Positions 1 to 5,246 of a stretch of DNA of 5,246 nt are shown here, one piece after another. This stretch comes from X23 sp050251575 (GTDB lineage Bacteria > Bacillota > Clostridia > SK-Y3), in assembly GCA_050251575.1 (NCBI GenBank), contig JBFWMP010000179.1, positions 1-5,246 of the forward strand. The letters run 5' to 3'. The notes beneath the pieces were generated by a model. It saw only the letters and a list, made by a program, of their open reading frames with translations, had not been told where the DNA came from and did no database searches. The stretch's first letter is position 1. Every line of letters begins with the position of its first letter. A program made the position numbers and the translations under genes.

Positions 1-63
1 CTCTGCCAGGCATGTTCCTGTAACAAGTCCTACATACCCTGTACCTATCATACATATATCCAT
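1..63 (-). CDS. ugd: UDP-glucose 6-dehydrogenase, N-terminal fragment (runs off left edge)
   Basis: Only the first 21 codons lie in the window; the gene continues beyond base 1. The visible residues begin MDICMIGTGYVGLV and continue TGTCLAE. This is the N-terminal Rossmann strand and NAD-binding glycine motif (G-T-G-Y-V-G) with the GLVTGTCLAE continuation that is highly typical of the UDP-glucose/GDP-mannose dehydrogenase family. The family oxidises UDP-glucose (or a related sugar nucleotide) to the uronic acid with two NAD+, in the cytoplasm, to feed capsule, teichuronic acid or other polysaccharide synthesis. The start is supported by a GGAGG seven bases upstream on the minus strand; a second Met at codon 5 lacks such spacing. 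Substrate specificity (UDP-glucose versus UDP-ManNAc or GDP-mannose) cannot be decided because the catalytic Cys region is outside the window. It is divergent from the glycosyltransferase at 230, which fits a glycan locus. Confidence 0.88.
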   Translation of the reverse strand, partial: MDICMIGTGYVGLVTGTCLAE

Positions 64-229
64 GCTTAAATCCTCCAACATTTCTTTTCCTTAACATAAT
101 ATGCCTATGTCTTTAGATTGGTTCATATATAGGTATGAAAATTTCTTCGTATAGCGGCATGCATAGTAGACAGGCTCTCTAGCATATAAATAGAGAATGT
201 AATATTTCTAATAATATGAGGGTATCATT
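64..229. promoter_or_regulatory. Divergent intergenic region between ugd and glycosyltransferase
   Basis: These 166 AT-rich bases must carry promoters for both flanking genes. No convincing sigma-A promoter was found for either. On the minus strand CATATTATG (95-103), with AC 17 bases upstream (121-122 complement), resembles the sigma-K pattern AC-N16/17-CATAnnnTA apart from the last base. On the plus strand CATATAAAT (183-191) is sigma-E/K-like but lacks a good -35 partner. The glycosyltransferase ribosome binding site GAGGG ends seven bases before its ATG. The sporulation-type matches are short and could be chance in AT-rich DNA. Confidence 0.3.
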
Positions 230-1346
230 ATGATTACAAGTCTTTTAAATTCTGGCTTTGGACATTCAGTAAGATTTATAGCAATGGTAGAGAATTTACG
301 AAAAAATACTGATAAGCCAATCGCTTGTCTAGCACCGGATTGTATGCTCAAATTTCTAAGTACTAATGTGTCTCCATATAAATGTGAAGTCTATAACTTG
401 TTTCATTATTACTCTCTCGTTAAAAAGACTGCGAAACAAGTCAAGAAAAATATATCGCCTACTGATAAAAAAATACTTAAAAGATTGCATAGTACTTCTG
501 TGTTTATTAATGATTTCTTTGCAAATAATTCTAACCTAAAAAGAATGTTTTCAGAAAAAAGTATTAGTTGCTGCTTATATCATGGAGATATAAATACGCA
601 AGCTGATGATGATAAAAAAACAGCTTCATTTAAACAGATGGTACGCCAAACTGCTAACCAACATGATATCTTTTTTCATATTAACTTGCAGCGGCCTCCG
701 ATACTCCCTGATATGAATTGCATTTATATTCCTATCCCTATTATTTCAAGACAGATGACAATAGATAAACAAACAGTAAATACAATGCTGGGCTTACCTC
801 CTAAAGAAAAATTCATCCTCATTCATGGTGGATCAGCAGTAATGGAAAATGTATACAGTGGATTATATAATTTCTACAATGCAGTCAATCATCTGAAAAC
901 AGAATACAGGATTGTTGTAGCAAGCGGCTTGGAAAACAATAAGTTCCCCTTTCACCCAGGTATTATCAAAGCCCAGCTGTTTAACAATGGCACCGACCTT
1001 GTTAATGCAAGTGAAATGGTAATATCGAAACCAGGAATGGGTATCCTTCAGGATTGTATATCTACTAAAAAACCTTTACTATTTTTACCCGAAGATTTTA
1101 CAGAAAGAAAACTCAAAGTTGATTTATTAAACAAACTGATGTCAGGCAGCCTACCTATTATCAAAAAGTTAAATACAGAAAATTTAGATGCGGCTATTAA
1201 GGAATGTCTAAAGATAACAGAGCTCTATGATGAAGTGTATTCCAGACTTCCTGTCAATGGCGCACAAGTATTGGCAAAAAGCGTTGATTTGTTAAAATAT
1301 ACTCATAAAAATCAGATACGAGACATTATCCCGCAGCTTAAAGAAT
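230..1346 (+). CDS. GT-B glycosyltransferase, MurG/MGDG-synthase-like, 3' end lost in assembly gap
   Basis: 372 codons are visible before the run of Ns. The N-terminus (MITSLLNSGFGHSVR, residues 1-15) has the Gly-x-Gly-His loop after the first beta strand that is typical of GT-B glycosyltransferases. A central linker of polar residues leads to the second Rossmann-like domain, starting about residue 194 with FILIHGG (195-201). The donor-binding region follows at 256-287, with DLVNASEMVISKPGMGILQDC. The SKPG motif and the following helix resemble GT28 enzymes such as MurG and diacylglycerol glucosyltransferases, although the usual acidic-Ala pair of that helix is not clearly kept. No signal peptide or membrane segment is seen, so the enzyme is expected to act in the cytoplasm or at the inner membrane face. 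Family members move a sugar from a nucleotide donor to a lipid or glycan acceptor; donor and acceptor here are unknown. About 370 residues is close to a full GT-B length, so probably only a short C-terminal piece is missing. In-frame sequence after the Ns (1447-1492) is not part of this gene. Confidence 0.75.
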
Positions 1347-1446
1347 NNNNNNNNNNNNNNNNNNNNNNNNNNNNNNNNNNNNNNNNNNNNNNNNNNNNNN
1401 NNNNNNNNNNNNNNNNNNNNNNNNNNNNNNNNNNNNNNNNNNNNNN
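1347..1446. other. Assembly gap of 100 Ns
   Basis: Exactly 100 consecutive Ns, the conventional placeholder for a scaffold gap of unknown length. The genes on each side are convergent and both lose their 3' ends here, so the true gap holds at least two gene ends and may hold further sequence. Reading frames that cross it are meaningless. Confidence 0.98.
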
Positions 1447-2439
1447 ACCATATAGAAGATGTCCATTAAAACTTTGCTTCTCTATCTCATAGTTACTTAT
1501 AAATTCTACTAAAACTGCTGTAGTACTATCAGAACTCTGTATTTGCGTAGTACTGCTGCTGGACAAGCCGGACTGCTCAACCTCGCACCCATAGAATGTT
1601 CCGTGCTCTTTCCATATTATCCATATCCTTTTATCGATTTCAAGAATTACAGGCTGCAGATATGGATAGTTGGACGTACTTAATGTTACTACTCTATCAT
1701 GAAGTTTATTATTTAATACCTTCGTGCTCATCCTTTTATATGATAATTTAAAATTAGTACCTGTAGCTGTTGACCATATCAAGTGAACAATACCATTTGT
1801 ACCACAAAAAATATAATAATATCCGATAAATTCAGGAGAATTTACAACCTTCTCCGGTGAACTCCATAAAGAAAACTGCTCATGAAACTTTCTGTAGAAC
1901 ATTTGCGAACCCTTACTACTGGAGCTCTTATAAATAACATGAATATTATTTTGATTATCTACAACTGCATAGTAAGGGAGAAATTCTTTATCAGAAATTG
2001 TTATACCGATATTCATACTGCTCCATTTGGTACCATTCCACGCTTTAAAATAAACTGTCCAAAGATTTGTGTTCATTAAATTGCTAGCAGCATACATTAC
2101 ATATGCTTTTTTATTTACTATATGTATAAACAAGGATTTTATAATATTTGAGCGTAAATCAAAGTGTGAAATAACCTTATTATCCCAAATATTTTCCTTA
2201 TTTACAAAATACTTAAGATCTCCTTCGTCTGTGAGACACAAAATATGGATGTTATCCTCCTCATCTATATCGACGCTTAATTCAAAGACTTTTTCGTCCG
2301 TGACGCTTATCTCAAAAGGATCTACCTTTTGATTATTATGAAGCGAGTAAATTTTATAGCAAATCCCTCCTATCCTTGAAATGTAAAAGTTGTATATGAG
2401 ACCACTGCTTTTTTTTACCACAAACATTTTCGGCTGCAT
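1447..2439 (-). CDS. Beta-propeller-like repeat protein of unknown function, C-terminus lost in gap
   Basis: 331 codons are visible from the start to the gap. I do not recognise a characterised family. A repeating unit is visible: hydrophobic beta strands of the form NIH(I/V)-hydrophobic, then a polar turn, then an aromatic strand, at residues about 63-79 (NIHILCLTDEGDLKYF), 112-134 (AYVMYAAS...VYFKAW), 165-184 (NIHVIYKSSS...FYRKF), 217-236 (IVHLIWSTAT...LSYKRM) and 271-287 (RIWIIWKEHGTFYGCEV). The spacings are 49-54 residues, which suits blades of a sialidase-like or BNR-like beta-propeller. A Ser/Thr-rich stretch (292-307) follows. No signal peptide or transmembrane helix is seen, and catalytic sialidase Asp-boxes are not evident. 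The start at 2439 is set by AGGAGG about seven bases upstream; Met5 is a weaker alternative. The gene is divergent from the Cys-rich gene at 2769. Many clostridial proteins of this layout have no known role; a surface or spore role is inference only. Confidence 0.7.
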
Positions 2440-2491
2440 ACTAGCACCTCCTAAAAATACCTATTCTTTCTTACTATATGTATATGCCTGG

Positions 2492-2519
2492 ATTATAAGT
2501 ACTTTCCTTAAACTGATAA
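2492..2519 (-). promoter_or_regulatory. Candidate sigma-A promoter for the beta-propeller gene
   Basis: On the minus strand TTATCA (complement of 2514-2519; four of six matches to TTGACA) is followed after 16 bases by a perfect TATAAT (complement of 2492-2497). Initiation would fall near 2485, giving a leader of about 45 bases to the ATG at 2439. Closer to the gene, CATATAGTA (minus strand) fits the sigma-K -10 form CATAnnnTA, but its nearest upstream AC is 18 rather than 16-17 bases away, so a sporulation promoter is a weaker alternative. Confidence 0.5.
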
Positions 2520-2768
2520 TTTCCAGAACAGAATTACTTAATTAGTTTCACTAAATTATTACATATGACAGTAACAGTTTACTTTATAAAACATATATTA
2601 TTATAAGAGCTCGGTATTAATGATACATAGACGTCAGGTATGAATTTACAAGTTATAAGTATAAGAATTGTAAGATACACATGTAACACTTTACCAATAG
2701 GATGTATATACTAAAGTGAGAAGTTATCAATTAATAATGCTTAATAATAAAATAAGGAGGGTTTCCGC
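2520..2768 (+). promoter_or_regulatory. Upstream region of the Cys-rich gene
   Basis: No open frame with a credible start is seen in this AT-rich part of the 329-bp divergent intergenic region. No strong sigma-A promoter faces right: TTTACA (2645-2650) and ATGACA (2565-2570) are good -35 hexamers but lack a well-spaced -10. TATATACTA (2705-2713) differs from sigma-K CATAnnnTA only in the first base, with AC dinucleotides 15 and 17 bases upstream. The inverted repeat CACTTTA (2687-2693) / TAAAGTG (2712-2718) brackets that site. A strong ribosome binding site AAGGAGG (2754-2760) lies eight bases before the ATG at 2769. Confidence 0.3.
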
Positions 2769-3419
2769 ATGAATAACTTTACCTATCCATACGAAAGAGA
2801 CTTTGAATGCATACTTGTAGATAAGGTATTTGACAGCTGCTTAAAAAAGGTATGTTTCGATGATATAAGAGTTAATCTCCCATCGGGAATAGACCCCGAA
2901 ACCTGTGATATTGATGTAAAATTTCACAATGGAGTCGTCGAAAATCTTGAAGTACTTAAGAGCTCTATGATTAGTGAGGATTGTAGAAGAGTAAAAATGA
3001 CTGTAAGAGCGAGTATTACAGTAATTTTAAGATGTGGCGGGAAATGTTTTGAAATACCGAGTCAGCTTCCAAAAATACCTCTTGATATTGTCTTGTATCA
3101 CCCTGATACACGACCAGAATTCAAATTTGATATCATTGTTGAAACAAGAGGCAAGGTACTAGATAGTACTATAGAATGTGATTGCAACAGCGATAACGAT
3201 AGGTGTGCGTTAACATTAGCTATAGGCATATTTATCGTACCTAAAGTAATCGGTAGAGTTCAGCTTAAAGTCGGAAAAATGGAAGAGCCTTACTGCACTC
3301 CATTTAGAGAATGTAGAGATTTCTCAGAAATTAGTGCATGTGACAATTTTGATACCGAGCCATTCCCAGGTGACTTCTATCCACCGCAAGCAGATGAAAT
3401 TTACCCTTGTGACTTATAA
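2769..3419 (+). CDS. Cysteine-rich conserved clostridial-type protein of unknown function
   Basis: A complete 216-codon gene with an excellent AAGGAGG site and a strong terminator 21 bases after its stop. I do not recognise a named family. The product has 14 cysteines (residues 14, 24, 29, 46, 72, 89, 93, 137, 139, 146, 176, 182, 191, 214), including a C-x3-C (89-93) and a C-x-C (137-139). There is no signal peptide or membrane helix. The body alternates short beta strands (for example 74-88, VKMTVRASITVILR, and 148-168 with AIGIFIVPKV), followed by an acidic, Pro- and aromatic-rich tail (191-216). The strand pattern loosely recalls the SPOCS/DUF3794 domain of spore-coat assembly proteins such as SipL, but this is inference from appearance and not a secure assignment. 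Many cysteines in a cytoplasmic protein could mean metal binding or disulfide cross-linking in a spore coat. It appears monocistronic: it diverges from the propeller gene and is closed by its own terminator. Confidence 0.75.
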   Translation: MNNFTYPYERDFECILVDKVFDSCLKKVCFDDIRVNLPSGIDPETCDIDVKFHNGVVENLEVLKSSMISEDCRRVKMTVRASITVILRCGGKCFEIPSQLPKIPLDIVLYHPDTRPEFKFDIIVETRGKVLDSTIECDCNSDNDRCALTLAIGIFIVPKVIGRVQLKVGKMEEPYCTPFRECRDFSEISACDNFDTEPFPGDFYPPQADEIYPCDL

Positions 3420-3440
3420 GACAATCACTAAACTATTACA

Positions 3441-3478
3441 AAAAAATATCGGTGATGCTTGCATCACCGATATTTTTT
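3441..3478 (+). terminator. Rho-independent terminator after the Cys-rich gene
   Basis: A 17-bp perfect stem (3441-3457 with 3462-3478) has a GC-rich upper half (CGGTGATG / CATCACCG), a CTTG loop, and an A-run and T-run forming the base. It starts 21 bases after the stop at 3419. Because both flanks are A/T runs, it could work in either direction. It ends only 31 bases before the start codon of the cysteine desulfurase gene, so it also sits in, or just before, that gene's leader. Confidence 0.9.
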
Positions 3479-3509
3479 ACCTTAGAATTTTCTTGAAGGT
3501 GTTGATTAT

Positions 3510-4649
3510 ATGATATATCTAGATAATGCAGCAACATCATGGCCTAAACCTGAACTGGTATATAGAGAAATGATCAATTGTATGAAGTCTTACGGAGCCA
3601 ATCCCGGCAGAAGCGGTCATAAAATGGCTATGATTGCAAGTGAAAAAATATATGAATGCCGCGAAAATATCAGCCAACTTTTTAGTATACCCAATCCTTT
3701 ATGCATTTCTTTTACAAGTAATACCACCGAATCCTTAAATATGGGCATAAAAGGTATATTAAAACCTGGTGACCATGTTATTACAACCAGTATGGAACAT
3801 AATTCTGTTCTACGTCCTTTAAAGAAACTAGAAAGTCTAGGTGTAGCACTCTCTATCGCAAAAGCTGACGCTGAAGGGCAAGTAAATATTATTGAGATAC
3901 TGAAACATATTAAGAAAAATACTCAAATGATTGTAGTCACTCACGCCTCGAATGTTACAGGTACTATTAATCCGGTTAATGAGATAGGAAAACTAGCCCG
4001 AAAATATAATCTTATCTATATGGTAGATGCTGCTCAGACAGCCGGCATATATCCCGTTGATGTAGAAAAAATGAACGTTGACATACTGGCTTTCCCTGGT
4101 CACAAAGGTCTTCTGGGACCCCAAGGTACCGGCGGTCTCTACATTCGTGAGGGTCTGCTGCTAGATACTTTAAAAGAAGGAGGAACAGGCAGTATTTCTG
4201 AAAGCTTCTATCAACCTGATTTTGCACCTGATAGATATGAAAGTGGTACACTGAACACTCCTGGAATTGCAGGACTAAATGAGGGTGCGAAATATATATT
4301 AAAAACCGGTATTACCGAGATTATGAGACATGAACAAGAACTTACAAAATCCTTGCTTGAAGGACTATATAGCATTAAAAAAGTAAGTGTATATGGTAAA
4401 CAAGAACTTGAACAGCGTGTAGGTGTCATATCCATCAATATTGAAGGTAGGGATTGTGTGGAAGTTTGCAATGAACTGGATGAGAATTATAATATTGCTT
4501 CAAGAGCAGGCCTTCATTGCGCTTATATGGCACATCAGACAATTGGCACTCTCCACACAGGCACTATTCGATTAAGCATTGGACATTTTAACACCAGAAA
4601 AGATGTCAACAAAGTTTTAAAAGCAGTTAATCAAATAGCTAGCTACTAA
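3510..4649 (+). CDS. PLP-dependent cysteine desulfurase family protein (class V aminotransferase, EF2568-like)
   Basis: A complete 379-residue enzyme, normal for the family. It begins with the signature MIYLDNAATSWPKP. Expected active-site residues are all present: His97 (MEHNS, stacks on PLP), Asp173 and Gln176 (VDAAQ), His198-Lys199 in FPGHKG (Lys199 forms the Schiff base), Cys337 in RAGLHCA (nucleophile that takes up the persulfide) and Arg354 (GTIRLS, substrate carboxylate). The short active-site loop and RxGxHCA form are SufS/CsdA-like (group II) rather than NifS/IscS-like. The closest subfamily I recall is the EF2568-type, found with orphan selD, yedF and DUF3343 genes in selenium-dependent molybdenum hydroxylase loci. 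The reaction is release of sulfur (or selenium) from cysteine (or selenocysteine), giving alanine, in the cytoplasm. The start is preceded by AAGGTG eight bases upstream. The gene converges on a DUF3343 gene, a likely partner. Whether selenium or sulfur is the true cargo is not shown. Confidence 0.92.
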   Translation: MIYLDNAATSWPKPELVYREMINCMKSYGANPGRSGHKMAMIASEKIYECRENISQLFSIPNPLCISFTSNTTESLNMGIKGILKPGDHVITTSMEHNSVLRPLKKLESLGVALSIAKADAEGQVNIIEILKHIKKNTQMIVVTHASNVTGTINPVNEIGKLARKYNLIYMVDAAQTAGIYPVDVEKMNVDILAFPGHKGLLGPQGTGGLYIREGLLLDTLKEGGTGSISESFYQPDFAPDRYESGTLNTPGIAGLNEGAKYILKTGITEIMRHEQELTKSLLEGLYSIKKVSVYGKQELEQRVGVISINIEGRDCVEVCNELDENYNIASRAGLHCAYMAHQTIGTLHTGTIRLSIGHFNTRKDVNKVLKAVNQIASY

Positions 4650-4854
4650 ATAAAATAAGTTAAGGTGCCTGGGAAACCGCTGAAAAAGCCCGTCTTGTAT
4701 CATTCTGAATGAAACGAAGTGAAATGAAGAATCTTAAAAGTTGCTTAAGTGCTAAGATCCTTCACTTACGTTCAGGATGACAGCTCGAGTTTCTTTTGCT
4801 TAATCATACTTTTTCAGTACTCTCCCTGGCACCTTAACTTTAACTTATTTTATT
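4649..4854. repeat. Nested palindromic element filling the space between two convergent stop codons
   Basis: The arms at each end are inverted copies. AAGTTAAGGTGCC (4657-4669) matches GGCACCTTAACTT (4828-4840) perfectly over 13 bp. The match continues inward with a few mismatches to CTGAAAAAG (4680-4688) / CTTTTTCAG (4809-4817). An alternative outer register pairs 4649-4663 with 4840-4854 over 15 bp, because TTAACT is duplicated in the right arm (4834-4839, 4840-4845). A second palindrome lies inside (4700-4780). The ends touch the stop codons of both convergent genes (4647-4649 and 4853-4855), so RNA from either side would fold into a long hairpin with U-rich 3' flanks. It may serve as a bidirectional terminator, be a MITE-like mobile repeat, or both. 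No coding capacity was seen. Confidence 0.75.
4700..4780. repeat. Inner palindromic repeat of the TCATTCTGA...GGATGA type
   Basis: The left arm (4700-4736, beginning TCATTCTGAATG and ending GAAGAATCTTA) is an imperfect inverted copy of the right arm (4753-4780, beginning TAAGATCCTTC and ending TTCAGGATGA), around a 16-base loop (4737-4752). The left arm is about nine bases longer owing to an extra GAA-rich segment near 4711-4724. I recall palindromes of the form TCATCCTGAGCG...GGATCTT as dispersed intergenic repeats in several Firmicutes and other bacteria; that this is one of them is likely but rests on memory of the pattern. Confidence 0.6.
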
Positions 4855-5113
4855 ACTGTATCTCTTGATATTCTTTCTTACCTTCCACTGTGGTCTCTTT
4901 ATATAAACCTCTAATTTTAATTCCCATCTCTTGTGATAATTGCCTTACAGTGAAGAGCTTCGCTTTCTTGAATCTTAGCGCATGGCTGCACCCACCTTTA
5001 GTAAGGGATCTAGGAGCGTATATAACCCCTATATAATCTCCATCCCAAGGTATATTTTTTTTTATCCTGTTTGCTAATGTCACCGATGAATATACTGCCA
5101 AATAATATTCCAT
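4853..5113 (-). CDS. DUF3343 family protein, putative Se/S carrier
   Basis: A complete 86-residue protein. It begins MEYYLAVYSSVTLANRIKK, a beta-alpha start typical of DUF3343, and carries the family's central signature near residues 34-48, PRSLTKGGCSHALRF, with one conserved cysteine (Cys42) before the A-L-R-F strand. This resembles the S-C-G-x-A-L-R form common in the family. Members are small cytoplasmic proteins, also found fused to or beside YedF/TusA-like domains, and are proposed, not proven, to carry sulfur or selenium as a persulfide or selenide on the cysteine. The start is supported by GAGGGG seven bases upstream. The gene converges on the cysteine desulfurase gene, and the two families recur together in selenium-related loci, so a donor-carrier pair is a reasonable inference. 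The Lys-rich, charged C-terminus (72-86) has no recognised motif. Confidence 0.82.
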   Translation of the reverse strand: MEYYLAVYSSVTLANRIKKNIPWDGDYIGVIYAPRSLTKGGCSHALRFKKAKLFTVRQLSQEMGIKIRGLYKETTVEGKKEYQEIQ

Positions 5114-5246
5114 AACACTACCCCTCGTATAATATGTTTATAGCCAAGTTTTTTACTTGGTGATAATCATATTCTTTATTTTTATATTTTATTAATGAAT
5201 ATTCTAATGCTAAAATATTCCTATGGAATATATAAAGCAAAGGTTA
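5114..5246 (-). promoter_or_regulatory. Candidate promoter and operator upstream of the DUF3343 gene
   Basis: On the minus strand TTATCA (complement of 5161-5166) and TATAAA (complement of 5137-5142) are separated by 18 bases, a plausible sigma-A promoter with a leader of roughly 20 bases. Seventeen of the 18 spacer bases are the inverted repeat CCAAGT (5144-5149) - five Ts - ACTTGG (5155-5160), which could be a repressor or activator operator. The rest to the window edge is AT-rich, with a 7-bp inverted repeat ATATTCC (5215-5221) / GGAATAT (5225-5231). A minus-strand frame without stops from 5243 to 5121 also crosses this region; if it were the end of a real upstream gene, the promoter reading would weaken. 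Confidence 0.4.

Noticed and set aside
1312..1346. Apparent C-terminal codons of the propeller protein beyond the gap
   Set aside because: They are the antisense of the glycosyltransferase coding sequence on the other contig.
1447..1492. Apparent C-terminal 14 codons of the glycosyltransferase after the Ns
   Set aside because: This stretch is the antisense of the propeller gene, and the gap length is unknown, so the frame is meaningless.
1882..2332. Two overlapping plus-strand open frames of 65 and 87 codons
   Set aside because: They lie antisense inside the propeller gene, lack ribosome binding sites and have low-complexity, AT-driven composition; shadows of the real gene.
3441..3478. Riboswitch-like leader for the desulfurase gene
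   Set aside because: Only a simple hairpin with A/T flanks is visible; no multi-helix conserved core precedes it, and the upstream sequence is the coding end of the Cys-rich gene.
4012..4471. Two minus-strand open frames of 79 and 86 codons
   Set aside because: Antisense to the cysteine desulfurase, whose full set of catalytic motifs fixes the true strand and frame; no ribosome sites.
4649..4854. Possible structured RNA, CRISPR repeat or attachment site
   Set aside because: There are no regularly spaced direct repeats, no tRNA or integrase is nearby, and the structure is explained by nested inverted repeats between convergent genes.
5215..5231. Seven-base inverted repeat ATATTCC / GGAATAT near the right edge
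   Set aside because: Short, AT-rich and without a T-run or a gene end nearby; expected by chance in such composition.

Overview
The window is low-GC DNA with strong AAGGAGG-type ribosome binding sites, short intergenic spaces and AT-ending codons. The set of clostridial-looking proteins suggests a spore-forming anaerobic member of the Clostridia (Firmicutes). The exact genus cannot be read from the sequence. This is an assembly scaffold: exactly 100 Ns (1347-1446) split it into two contigs, and the genes on either side of the Ns are each cut.

Left contig (1-1346): the first 21 codons of a UDP-glucose 6-dehydrogenase run leftward off the edge. A GT-B glycosyltransferase of the MurG/MGDG-synthase type reads divergently to the right and enters the gap. 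Together they suggest the edge of a surface-polysaccharide or glycolipid locus.

Right contig, first part (1447-3478): a leftward gene encodes a beta-propeller-like protein with about five repeats of roughly 52 residues, and its C-terminus is lost in the gap. Across a 329-bp divergent intergenic region, a rightward gene encodes an unrecognised 216-residue protein with 14 cysteines. It is closed by a strong 17-bp rho-independent terminator. Both products look like clostridial proteins of unknown role; a spore-surface role is only an inference.

Right contig, second part (3479-5246): a complete PLP-dependent cysteine desulfurase of the EF2568-like subfamily faces a small DUF3343 (putative Se/S carrier) protein. 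These two families recur together in bacterial selenium/sulfur trafficking loci, so this is the clearest functional pairing in the window: one enzyme that takes sulfur or selenium from (seleno)cysteine and one likely carrier. The gap between their stop codons is filled almost to the base by a nested, about 200-bp palindromic element, which may serve as a bidirectional terminator built from, or invaded by, a dispersed repeat. The DUF3343 gene has a candidate promoter whose 18-bp spacer is nearly all one inverted repeat, a possible operator.

No RNA gene, CRISPR array, transposase or replication origin was seen.
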